A DNA stretch of 16,251 nucleotides, from assembly GCA_910585135.1 (NCBI GenBank), contig CAJUEB010000029.1:1-16251 (forward strand), given 5' to 3'. Each line of letters starts with the position of its first letter. Position 1 is the stretch's first letter. The notes under the pieces were generated by a model. That model was not told the origin of the DNA and searched no databases. It saw only the letters and a program-made list of their open reading frames with translations. The translations under genes were made by a program, and so were the position numbers. The DNA is from an uncultured Eubacteriales bacterium. GTDB taxonomy: Bacteria > Bacillota > Clostridia > Peptostreptococcales > Anaerovoracaceae. Positions 7,195 to 13,998 of this stretch are shown here, piece after piece.

Positions 7195-7735
7195 AATTAT
7201 ATTGTTGCTTTTCTTTATAAAGCTGTCGTTTAAAAATTCCTATTTTATTGACCATGTCCCTGATATAATAATTATGGTACAGGATATACCTTGCCGCCTC
7301 AGCAAGATACTTCTCCTTCCCATCGCAGATATCCGCTCCGAGCTGGCGGATGAAAACAGCGAGGTTTCTCCTCAGGCTAGCATGTCCCTTAGCCGCCGGA
7401 ACATAGGCAATTTTCACCTCACCCGTTTCTTTATTATAAAATACCGTATCCGAATTAATCGTGATTTTGGCAGGCGTTATAAGGTATTCCACCGACTTTC
7501 CCACAATCAGCAAAACGTTTTCCAGGATGTAAAGCGCATCCTCCGTTTTTTCAATGCGGTAGCTTCCGATCGGCGCAAAACCGCTGCAATCATAGCATAC
7601 CACTTCTCCTTCATCCTCGCCCATAAACCCCATGGGCATAAAAAAATTGCATTCCCCTGAGGTCAGCATGACCCGTTCATAATCCCGCATGGTATCTTCT
7701 TCCAGCCTAATTCTGAATTCCCTGTTTTTCCACAT
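7190..7735 (-). CDS. DUF6382-like protein, last gene of the Tad operon
   Basis: A 181-residue soluble protein. It resembles the DUF6382 N-terminal module that many Clostridia carry at Tad loci, usually ahead of an FHA domain. The resemblance is a short N-terminal strand (YERVMLT), a central YDCSG (about 48-52) matching the family's YDISG, a hydrophobic helix ILENVLLIV, and the ending VFYNKETGEVKIAYVPA. Here no FHA domain follows; instead there is a charged helical C-terminus of about 65 residues. The assignment is from memory of the family pattern and is moderate. ATG 7735 is preceded by AGGAGG with 7-nt spacing, and that Shine-Dalgarno lies inside the last glycine codons of the preceding gene (3-nt gap). 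It is the promoter-distal gene, so a regulatory or accessory role in pilus function is inferred. Confidence 0.6.
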   Translation of the reverse strand: MWKNREFRIRLEEDTMRDYERVMLTSGECNFFMPMGFMGEDEGEVVCYDCSGFAPIGSYRIEKTEDALYILENVLLIVGKSVEYLITPAKITINSDTVFYNKETGEVKIAYVPAAKGHASLRRNLAVFIRQLGADICDGKEKYLAEAARYILYHNYYIRDMVNKIGIFKRQLYKEKQQYNS

Positions 7736-7738
7736 AAA

Positions 7739-8500
7739 TTAACCTCCTCCACATTTACTGCATGGCTTGTAGCCCCTTTTTGCAGCATCTGTTTTATCGA
7801 TAACCGCAGGATGCCGCACAATGCTGCTGCATGTCCCTCTATGATAGGCAGTATCAGCGCCCTTAAAACAGAATATGATGCTTCCTGCTTCCATATGACC
7901 CGAATCGCAAAGATGACAAGGCTTATACTTTTTTCTAATTGCCGCAGTCAGCACAAGCGGCGTTACCGACGCCTTTACATAACTGCATCCTTCGCTGTGA
8001 TATTTCTCCCCAGCCTGCGGAAAGACCCAGACAGGGTTTTGCGGCTGGTCTGTCTCAAGTCCTTCCCCTCCCAGCGGCTGTTTCATTTCTTTTTTCCCTA
8101 TAAATTCCCTGTACTGAATGCCGCTCTCAAACTGAAACGCATGGTCGAATCCCAAGGGCAAATGCAAACGAAACGTCGCGCTTAGCTTATAAGAAGTCAA
8201 GTGGTCGGCATGCGCACCATTGTACCGAATCCTGAGATTACTGACGCTGACCTTTTCCAAATCAGGATTATCCTTCATGAGCCTTTCTTGCAGTTTGCCT
8301 TTCACTAGACCTGACCTGCTTTCATCATAGGATTTGGCAGCGATCATGGCACTTTCATCCACCGCGCCATGAATGCAGTTTTCCCAAGCGCCGTCTATCC
8401 GCATAAAATACCCCAGCGAAAGGACAGCCAATATCACCAGCGGCAAAAAGATAGCCGCCTCCAACGTATAAAAACCTTTAGTACTGTTTTTCATAGCCAT
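7739..8500 (-). CDS. TadE-like pseudopilin with two C-terminal HxxxC...CxxC modules
   Basis: A 253-residue protein. The N-terminus is a type IVb pseudopilin/TadE signature: KGFYTLEAAIFLPLVILAVLSLGYF (8-32), a Gly then Glu ahead of one hydrophobic helix, as recognised by a prepilin peptidase. Residues about 35-155 are a periplasmic-type region like other TadE proteins. The C-terminus has two related modules. Module one is YHSEGC (167-172) plus YKPCHLC (192-198), with His168, Cys172, Cys195 and Cys198. Module two is YHRGTC (219-224) plus YKPCSKC (244-250), with His220, Cys224, Cys247 and Cys250. These resemble the Ada-type metal-binding pattern and probably bind zinc, outside the cell if topology follows TadE. 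The start overlaps the DUF5702 gene by 23 bp and has only a weak Shine-Dalgarno, so translation is probably coupled. Confidence is high for TadE-like and moderate for metal binding. Confidence 0.82.
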   Translation of the reverse strand: MAMKNSTKGFYTLEAAIFLPLVILAVLSLGYFMRIDGAWENCIHGAVDESAMIAAKSYDESRSGLVKGKLQERLMKDNPDLEKVSVSNLRIRYNGAHADHLTSYKLSATFRLHLPLGFDHAFQFESGIQYREFIGKKEMKQPLGGEGLETDQPQNPVWVFPQAGEKYHSEGCSYVKASVTPLVLTAAIRKKYKPCHLCDSGHMEAGSIIFCFKGADTAYHRGTCSSIVRHPAVIDKTDAAKRGYKPCSKCGGG

Positions 8501-9704
8501 AGTTTTTTCCGTTCACTTTCACTTCTACAGAAATTCCTGCTGCATATTCCTGTACGAGAAAATCTTCATTGTAGCTTTTCCTCATGTTAATCTGAATCAA
8601 ATCCAAGATCCGCGCCAGCTTCATATTTTCATCCTGAAAAAAGAGAAGGATTTGCAAATATTGGTCATAGTTATATCCCTTTTCCACATCCGGCATAGCC
8701 GTTCCGCCTAAAATGCCTTCTACCGCAGAATCCAGGTCAACCGCCCATGTCGATTCATCCTTTACCATCGGCACTTTATGACCTTGCCACAGAAGCTCCA
8801 CATCGTTGTCCGCCTCCGCATAAGCCCATGTCGAAGCCAAAACCGCCTGCGTTGCCGCAGCCGCAGCCCCCGGCGTCAAGAGCTGTGCCATGGCGGAAAG
8901 CGCCGCCTGTTTTTTAGGATCAGCATACAAATGCGCAAGGTTGATCGGAAATCGCATCGCTTTCAAAGCTAGCTCCACACGTTTTTCATTTTTTCGGTCG
9001 GAGGTTTCCCCGCCTAAAATATATTCCACTTCATTTTTAAAAAAATGTTCCGTGTTTACCGCATGATTCCTGCTGTTAAAATGGATGAACGCATAACGGT
9101 TCAATAAATATGCCTCCGTACCTGCACGAAAAGCTTGCTTTACTTCCGCCGCTTTGCCCGCCAACGATTCTGCCGTTGCGGTAAGGCTTCTTTTCGGCAT
9201 CCTTGAAGAAGGGAGGGAAACAATCGTCGCGCCGTGCCGAAGCGTCTTGTTTTCCATAGTGCTTTCCTGCGGCAGCCCTTCCGCTGCATCCGTTTTTTCC
9301 AGCTTTTCCATGACCCCTGCCAGCTCCGCAAATTTCATATGATCTAAAATCTGCTGTTTGATTAACGCCGTATCGGCAATCGAGAACCTGCCTCCCGACG
9401 CCTTTACGCTTTCTATCGCGATATCCTCCGCATCCGCAAAAGAATAACGCAGATAACTTCTGAGCTTTGTGGAGAGCTCGCGGTCACTTCCCTTCAGGAG
9501 AAATAACCCGTACTCCTTCTGTACATCGTAATCGAATTCGGAAAGCAGTGAATCCCCGGCCAGGTTTATCACGGCATCGGCGCGGCTCCTCACGCTTTCC
9601 TCCCTGACGCCATATATCAACGCAAGGGTGATCGACACCAGTGCTGCCAATATCACCGTCAAAAAAACCGCGCTGCTTCCCCGCTTGCTATTCATCCGCA
9701 TCAT
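8478..9704 (-). CDS. DUF5702 (TadG-like) Tad-locus protein
   Basis: A 408-residue protein with an N-terminal membrane anchor at about 9-32 (RGSSAVFLTVILAALVSITLALIYG), where Arg-Gly precedes the hydrophobic helix as in Tad pseudopilins, though the usual Glu is absent. The rest is a long extracytoplasmic region. It includes SRADAVINLAGDSLLSEFDYDVQKEYGLFLLKG, the pattern of DUF5702 proteins found at clostridial Tad loci, where they take the place of TadG. An Ala-rich stretch lies at about 285-297. It overlaps tadE upstream by 17 bp and the next gene downstream by 23 bp, so all three are probably coupled. AAGGGG precedes three closely spaced ATG codons (9704, 9701, 9695); the first is used. The exact function is unknown: probably a minor component or assembly factor at the cell surface. 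Confidence 0.75.
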   Translation of the reverse strand: MMRMNSKRGSSAVFLTVILAALVSITLALIYGVREESVRSRADAVINLAGDSLLSEFDYDVQKEYGLFLLKGSDRELSTKLRSYLRYSFADAEDIAIESVKASGGRFSIADTALIKQQILDHMKFAELAGVMEKLEKTDAAEGLPQESTMENKTLRHGATIVSLPSSRMPKRSLTATAESLAGKAAEVKQAFRAGTEAYLLNRYAFIHFNSRNHAVNTEHFFKNEVEYILGGETSDRKNEKRVELALKAMRFPINLAHLYADPKKQAALSAMAQLLTPGAAAAATQAVLASTWAYAEADNDVELLWQGHKVPMVKDESTWAVDLDSAVEGILGGTAMPDVEKGYNYDQYLQILLFFQDENMKLARILDLIQINMRKSYNEDFLVQEYAAGISVEVKVNGKNYGYEKQY

Positions 9705-10101
9705 TTCTTATCCCCTTTACCAGATTGCAATACCGCACATATGCTGTGCCATCTACCGCATGCCAGCAGCCCTCTGCAACAAAAGTTCCTTTTTTGCCTA
9801 GAAGTCCCTTGTTCGGCATGATCAGATACTTTTTTCCGTACACACTCCCGCCAAATGCGCTTTTCTTCCGATATAGCTCCGCGCCCAGTTCACCCGCCGA
9901 AGCTTCAACGTAATGATAAGTCGTCTTCTCTGTCATTGCGCCCGCCTCGCTCCGCAAAATGATATGCAAACTGCTCCGCTGCGTCATCTGGCTGTAAAAA
10001 AACATGATGATCAAAACCGCCGTTATCGTGGCGAGGATGATCATCGGAAGCACGATAGCCGCTTCCATGATATAGCTGCCTTTTTTGCTCTTGATTTTCA
10101 T
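9688..10101 (-). CDS. tadE: TadE-like pseudopilin
   Basis: A 137-residue protein with the type IVb pseudopilin N-terminus KKGSYIMEAAIVLPMIILA, then one membrane helix to about residue 35 and a short extracytoplasmic domain. The Gly8–Glu13 pair matches prepilin peptidase sites (cleavage after Gly, Glu at +5). TadE proteins are minor pilins that cap or prime the Flp fibre. ATG 10101 follows AAGGGG with suitable spacing and lies 17 bp after the flp stop codon. It is shorter than typical TadE proteins, but no frame break is seen, and its end overlaps the next gene by 17 bp. High confidence for family. Confidence 0.82.
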   Translation of the reverse strand: MKIKSKKGSYIMEAAIVLPMIILATITAVLIIMFFYSQMTQRSSLHIILRSEAGAMTEKTTYHYVEASAGELGAELYRKKSAFGGSVYGKKYLIMPNKGLLGKKGTFVAEGCWHAVDGTAYVRYCNLVKGIRNDADE

Positions 10102-10118
10102 TGACGTCCCCTTGTGCT

Positions 10119-10295
10119 TTAATTAAATTTGTTCAGGCCTTCAAAGGTCTTATTGACAAAATCGGTGATTTCCGTCTTGAAAATCAGCCCCAGGGCAACT
10201 GCTATGGCTACCAGCATAGCCACTTGGACCAACTCCATCCCACGCTTACTTTTAATCCGCATCCACCTTTTCGTTGCTTCTCTTTTTCCTTTCAT
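10119..10295 (-). CDS. flp: Flp1-family type IVb major pilin (58 aa)
   Basis: A small ORF read by hand on the minus strand. It encodes 58 residues: a basic leader MKGKREATKRWMRIKSKRG, a hydrophobic helix MELVQVAMLVAIAVALGLIFK, and the tail TEITDFVNKTFEGLNKFN. This is the pattern of Gram-positive Flp1-like pilins, whose helix ends LIFK and continues T/QITxFVNKxF. The likely prepilin peptidase site is after Gly19. Glu sits at +2 rather than the usual +5, as it does in other Flp1-like pilins I recall. ATG 10295 has AGGGG upstream, and the gene lies between tadC (15-bp gap) and tadE (17-bp gap), where flp is expected. It would be the main subunit of the fibre. Confidence 0.85.
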   Translation of the reverse strand: MKGKREATKRWMRIKSKRGMELVQVAMLVAIAVALGLIFKTEITDFVNKTFEGLNKFN

Positions 10296-10310
10296 CCTGT
10301 TCCCCTTTCC

Positions 10311-11384
10311 TCATAGCTCCAGCAGTGCAGGAGCAACCGTTATCACAATCAATACCAGTAAAAATATGACCAACGGAAGCGTCAGCTTCGTTTCTGCCAG
10401 CTTGCTCTTTTCTTCACACCGTTTTTTGCGATTCAGCCACAAAAGCTCGCTTTCGTTTTGCAGCTTATGCGTCAGCTCCGTTCCCTTGTTAATGTTGTCA
10501 TTGATGATATTGGAAATCCGAATCAGCTCCTTGATTCCGCTTTCCTTTGCAAAACGCCTGAATTCCGCGTTGAACGAACCGTTTGCAGTTCTTACCGATG
10601 CATAAATATCCTTTAATTTTTTATAAAAGTAATCATCCGCAGCATCATGGAACTGCAAGCTTTCGGCAATGGATTTTTCGAATGCGCCGCTTACTATCAT
10701 TCCCGCATTCAAAAGCAATACCAGCCTGTTGACAAATTCCGGCAGTTGCCTCATTACCGACTCCCGCTGCTCTATTTTTCTTTTTTTGATCGCAGCGAAA
10801 CGATTTTTGTAAAGTACGAATACCAGCAATATGATCAAGACCGCAATCGGTATAGTATTCGTTCCCCTGCGTTCTTCGATTTGCCAGGTGATTTTCTCAC
10901 CTGTCCCGAGGCTTTTGGGAAGACCGACTTTTCTAACAGAGCGATCACTGTTTAATCCGTCAACTGCGGTCCGCAATTCGTAATCAAACTGTTCTTCTTC
11001 CGTCATGGCAATGCCTTCTGCCTGATCTTCTGTGTCCTGCTTGCCCTGCTGCTTTCCCTGATAAGGCTCCAGCATTACATTTATCTTTTTTTCATAGTTT
11101 CCGTCTTCTCCCGAAATCTTCGCCTTCAAAGATAAACTGCCACTGCTTCCGCCGGCCTCCGGCCTCGTGATATACAACTGCCCGTACGAGTTTTCCACTT
11201 CCAGCATATTATTTGACGCTGCGATAAAATCCACCAGCAAAAGCACCATGCCGATAATCAATACTGCCGTGATCTGTTTTTTGGTATACGCCTTCGCCGA
11301 TTCAACTGTCATCTCTGTCGTTTTGCTCCTGTGCCGTATCGATGCGAGCTGCACTTTTCCCGATTTTCCTTGTTTGCTTCCCAC
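10311..11384 (-). CDS. tadC: TadC-like type II secretion F-family platform protein
   Basis: A 357-residue inner-membrane platform protein of the Tad machine. It has a basic N-terminus, TM1 at about 38-57, and an extracytoplasmic domain of about 120 residues (59-178) with strand-like segments and a Gln/Lys/Glu-rich low-complexity stretch. TM2 lies at about 179-194, then the cytoplasmic T2SSF helical domain (MRQLPEFVNRLVLLLNAGMIVSGAFEKS), and TM3 at the C-terminus. In the Tad system TadB and TadC form the heteromeric platform driven by TadA. There is an in-frame TAA shortly upstream; candidate starts are TTG 11390 and GTG 11384. I choose GTG because AGGGAGGGG is at good spacing from it and too close to the TTG. 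The gene is separated from tadB by about 100 bp, the largest gap in the operon. Confidence 0.85.
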   Translation of the reverse strand: MGSKQGKSGKVQLASIRHRSKTTEMTVESAKAYTKKQITAVLIIGMVLLLVDFIAASNNMLEVENSYGQLYITRPEAGGSSGSLSLKAKISGEDGNYEKKINVMLEPYQGKQQGKQDTEDQAEGIAMTEEEQFDYELRTAVDGLNSDRSVRKVGLPKSLGTGEKITWQIEERRGTNTIPIAVLIILLVFVLYKNRFAAIKKRKIEQRESVMRQLPEFVNRLVLLLNAGMIVSGAFEKSIAESLQFHDAADDYFYKKLKDIYASVRTANGSFNAEFRRFAKESGIKELIRISNIINDNINKGTELTHKLQNESELLWLNRKKRCEEKSKLAETKLTLPLVIFLLVLIVITVAPALLEL

Positions 11385-11493
11385 CTGCAAACCCCTCCCT
11401 TATCCCCTATCATTTCCTGCATCGCTTGCAAAAGCCTGCATTCTCTTTAATCCCCATATTTTCGTAAGCTCCCATATCCCCTGCAACGCCTCC

Positions 11494-12240
11494 CTAGACC
11501 TGTATTTCTGAAATTTTCTCCATCAAATACATCCCATAACAAATCGCTGCCAATGCTGCCGTCATAATGAGACGGCCTGCGAAAGATGTATATAAGGGAG
11601 CGATATAGGAATAGGAAAATACATTTAAGAGAAGCAGCATCATAAACGGCATCATGGAAATAATCCTGCCCTCAGTCTTCTTCTGCGCCGTCAGCGTCTT
11701 GATTTCCCTGTCTATGCTCATCTTATCGTTTAAAACTTCGGTGGTATGGCCGATGATTTTCTCTAAATTGCCGCCCATGTTGCGGCAGGTAATATACACC
11801 TGGACGAAATTATTGATATCCTCGCTTTTACTCCGAAAGGCAAAATCCCGAAGCAGCAGCTTATCACTCTCTTTATTCTCGGTGATCGCGATCCTGATGT
11901 GTCTCAATTCCTTCATAATCGGCTCATTTTTATCATAAATCACAGATAAATTTCCCTCAGCTTCTATCAGCGCATCCTCCATCTGCCTTCCTGCCGCCAC
12001 CGACGCCGATAACGAATACAGCAGATCTTTAAATTGCAAAGCCAGCGCATTTTTCCGCTTATCCGCCATATACTTCATAAAATACGGCACGCCCCAATGA
12101 ATCAACACCCCTGATAAAGCTGCCAATATCACGCTGTGATAAAAAAGATAGACGGTCACGGAGATACACACATATCCTGCCAGATAAAAACCCAGCCGTT
12201 CCCACTTAGATAATTCATACACAGAATAATCTTTTATCAT
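11494..12240 (-). CDS. tadB: TadB-like type II secretion F-family platform protein
   Basis: A 248-residue inner-membrane protein: two N-terminal hydrophobic helices (about 16-35 and 36-54), a T2SSF cytoplasmic domain with KDLLYSLSASVAAGRQMEDAL (71-91) and ITCRNMGGNLEKII, and two C-terminal helices (about 195-213 and 220-238). The order TM-TM-cytoplasmic domain-TM-TM fits TadB. It is transcribed directly after tadA with a 21-bp gap; ATG 12240 has AGGGG 7 nt upstream. It is shorter than many TadB proteins, which have longer N-terminal regions, but all core parts are there. The TadB/TadC assignment is based on order and topology. Confidence 0.85.
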   Translation of the reverse strand: MIKDYSVYELSKWERLGFYLAGYVCISVTVYLFYHSVILAALSGVLIHWGVPYFMKYMADKRKNALALQFKDLLYSLSASVAAGRQMEDALIEAEGNLSVIYDKNEPIMKELRHIRIAITENKESDKLLLRDFAFRSKSEDINNFVQVYITCRNMGGNLEKIIGHTTEVLNDKMSIDREIKTLTAQKKTEGRIISMMPFMMLLLLNVFSYSYIAPLYTSFAGRLIMTAALAAICYGMYLMEKISEIQV

Positions 12241-12261
12241 TTCAATACCCCTAAAAACATT

Positions 12262-13629
12262 TTAACGCTTTCCGTAGCCTGCCAAGGCCAGCTTTTCCCG
12301 ATGCAGCAGTGGATTCCCTGTCATCCCAGTACCTTGCCGAAACAGCGGGTTGACCCTGATCTGCCCAGCCTCCATGCCCGCAAGCTCTGCGATTTCCATT
12401 ACCTTCCTGCTCCCATCCCGCATTCTGCTCATATGGATCATAATGTCGATCCCCTCCATGATCTGATTGCGGATTGCTTCTACCGGAAAATCCACCGCTT
12501 GCAAAAACATCGTTTCCAGCCTTTTCAGCATTCCCGAAATACTGTTCGCGTGCGCTGTGCTGAGACTGCCGTCATGACCCGTGTTCATCGCCTGAATCAT
12601 ATCCATCACCTCCTTTCCCCTGACTTCCCCCACAATGATCCTATCGGGGCGCATACGCAGGCTCGCTTTTACGAGCTGAGACATATCCACCTGCCCTTTT
12701 CCCTGCACATTCGCGCTCCGGCACTCAAGCCTTACGATGTTTTCCACCTGCTCGATCTGTAGTTCTGCGGAATCCTCAATCACCACGACCCGCTCCTGCG
12801 GAGGGATGAACTGTGAAAGCACATTCAGCAACGTCGTTTTTCCCGATGATGTACCGCCGCAGACAAAACAGTTATAACCAGCCTTTACCAAAACCTTCAA
12901 GAATGCTGCTACTTCTACGGACAACGTCCCTTTGTGAATTAAATCTTCCATCGTCATGACCTTGTCCGGAAATTTCCGAATGGTCAAGATCGGACCATTG
13001 AGGGCGATATTCTTATATATTGCATTAACCCTGGAACCATCTGAAAGCCTGGCATCGACGATCGGATTCAGCTCTGTCAGTTCTTTTCGGTTTTTTCCTA
13101 CCACCCGCCTGATCAGCTCTTCCAATTCCTCTGTGCTGTCAAAGCTTAACGGCAGACGTTCTATCTTGCCGCGCCTTTCTACGAAAATGTGATCCTTCCC
13201 ATTCACCATGATTTCTGAAATGCTCTTATCCTCTATATATGGCTGCAAAATGTCCATCTCTTTTCGCAGGGAAAGGAACAGCCGCTCGATCAACCTGAGA
13301 TTTTCCCGATAGCTACAGCTCTGCGCTTTTTTCATGGAAAACACATAGGATTCGATGATCTCCAGAGCCTTTTCATCGGTCAGCGATTCCGCTTCATCTG
13401 TCATCAGCAACCGCACCTCGGCAATATAGGTTTTGATTTCTGCTGAAGAATAAATGCTGTTGTTTCGATCGATATGCATTCGATCAGCTTGTTCCGTTTT
13501 CCCCTGAACCGTTTTGTCTGCACCGCCGATTTGATGCGCGTCCTGAACCCGGCTTGTTTGATCAACTTTATGCACTTCGTTTGTCGTCGAAGCCTCCATA
13601 TATTTCATATTTATTTCCATGTCTTCCAT
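12262..13629 (-). CDS. tadA: TadA/CpaF secretion ATPase of the Tad pilus
   Basis: A 455-residue hexameric traffic ATPase that powers Flp pilus assembly. Residues 1-65 are a Gln/Lys/Asp-rich, poorly conserved lead-in. The N-terminal domain follows, including YIEDKSISEIMVNG. Walker A GGTSSGKTT is at 258-266, the Asp box VIEDSAELQ at 283-291, Walker B RPDRIIVGEVRG at 327-338, and the His box GHDGSLSTAHANS at 351-363. All nucleotide-binding motifs are intact. The frame is open to 13686, but ATG 13629 is chosen because AGAGGA lies 6 nt upstream; an upstream start would also overlap the -10 of the promoter. It is the first gene of the pilus operon. TadZ and CpaB, which often precede tadA, are absent. 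Confidence 0.94.
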   Translation of the reverse strand: MEDMEINMKYMEASTTNEVHKVDQTSRVQDAHQIGGADKTVQGKTEQADRMHIDRNNSIYSSAEIKTYIAEVRLLMTDEAESLTDEKALEIIESYVFSMKKAQSCSYRENLRLIERLFLSLRKEMDILQPYIEDKSISEIMVNGKDHIFVERRGKIERLPLSFDSTEELEELIRRVVGKNRKELTELNPIVDARLSDGSRVNAIYKNIALNGPILTIRKFPDKVMTMEDLIHKGTLSVEVAAFLKVLVKAGYNCFVCGGTSSGKTTLLNVLSQFIPPQERVVVIEDSAELQIEQVENIVRLECRSANVQGKGQVDMSQLVKASLRMRPDRIIVGEVRGKEVMDMIQAMNTGHDGSLSTAHANSISGMLKRLETMFLQAVDFPVEAIRNQIMEGIDIMIHMSRMRDGSRKVMEIAELAGMEAGQIRVNPLFRQGTGMTGNPLLHREKLALAGYGKR

Positions 13630-13647
13630 TTTATTCCTCTTGTGCTT

Positions 13648-13676
13648 ATCATAAATCAACTGTAAAAAAATTACAA
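13648..13676 (-). promoter_or_regulatory. Candidate sigma-A promoter of the Tad operon
   Basis: Minus strand: TTGTAA (13671-13676), exactly 17 bp, then TATGAT (13648-13653), with an AT-rich spacer that includes a T7 run. Transcription would start near 13641, giving a leader of only about a dozen nucleotides that begins at the tadA ribosome binding site. Two Spo0A-type boxes lie immediately upstream. Confidence 0.6.
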
Positions 13677-13685
13677 GTGTTTTCA

Positions 13686-13702
13686 TTCGACAAATTTCGA
13701 CA
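13686..13702 (-). promoter_or_regulatory. Tandem Spo0A boxes (0A boxes) upstream of the Tad promoter
   Basis: On the minus strand, TGTCGAA occurs twice in the same direction, at 13696-13702 and 13686-13692, 10 bp apart. The second reads TTTGTCGAA in extended form. This equals the established 0A-box consensus, and a 10-bp tandem spacing is compatible with side-by-side Spo0A binding. They end 9 bp before the predicted -35, about -45 to -61 from the likely start, a position suited to activation. Binding itself is inferred. Confidence 0.6.
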
Positions 13703-13705
13703 TCG

Positions 13706-13731
13706 TTTCATCAGAAGACATATTGATGAAA
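13706..13731. repeat. 8-bp inverted repeat upstream of the 0A boxes
   Basis: TTTCATCA (13706-13713) and TGATGAAA (13724-13731) form a perfect dyad with a 10-nt spacer. It starts 3 bp from the distal 0A box and could be an operator for a second dimeric regulator of the pilus operon. There is no T-run, so it is not a terminator. Confidence 0.4.
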
Positions 13732-13799
13732 AATAGCAAGGAATCAAAGCGGAATAGAAAGATGCCAAAGCAATACGAAATGGCTGATTGTCGCATCAG

Positions 13800-13842
13800 A
13801 TTTCACCGTTTTGAAGTCCAAAACCCAGCGGAACGGTGAAAT
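13800..13842. repeat. Long-spaced dyad, copy 1 of 3
   Basis: Arms 13800-13810 and 13832-13842 are perfectly complementary over 11 bp (ATTTCACCGTT with AACGGTGAAAT) around a 21-nt centre. The 9-bp core TTCACCGTT/AACGGTGAA is identical in all three copies, while the centres differ completely. It is noncoding on both strands. Confidence 0.85.
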
Positions 13843-13904
13843 AACCAGAAACATGAAAGCGGGATTTCTAATCTAACTGCCTGCTATGCTTTTTGCCTGC
13901 GAAA

Positions 13905-13943
13905 TTTCACCGTTTGCTATTTAATGACGGCTGAAACGGTGAA
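13905..13943. repeat. Long-spaced dyad, copy 2 of 3
   Basis: Core TTCACCGTT at 13906-13914 and AACGGTGAA at 13935-13943, with a 20-nt centre. One further base pair at the inner edge makes the arms 10 bp. It starts about 104 bp after copy 1. A degenerate extra arm, AACGGTAAT, lies at 13977-13985 between copies 2 and 3. Confidence 0.85.
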
Positions 13944-13998
13944 GCGCTGTCAATAAAACGCCCAACATGAATGCCAAACGGTAATGTTCATGCTTAGC

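Noticed and set aside
13206..13686. An upstream tadA start at 13686
   Set aside because: It has no good ribosome binding site and would place the start codon upstream of the -10; ATG 13629 has AGAGGA at ideal spacing.
13741..13830. Sigma-54 (-24/-12) promoter upstream of tadA
   Set aside because: A TGGCAT stretch is present on the minus strand, but no GC follows at the needed spacing, and a good sigma-A promoter lies closer to the gene.
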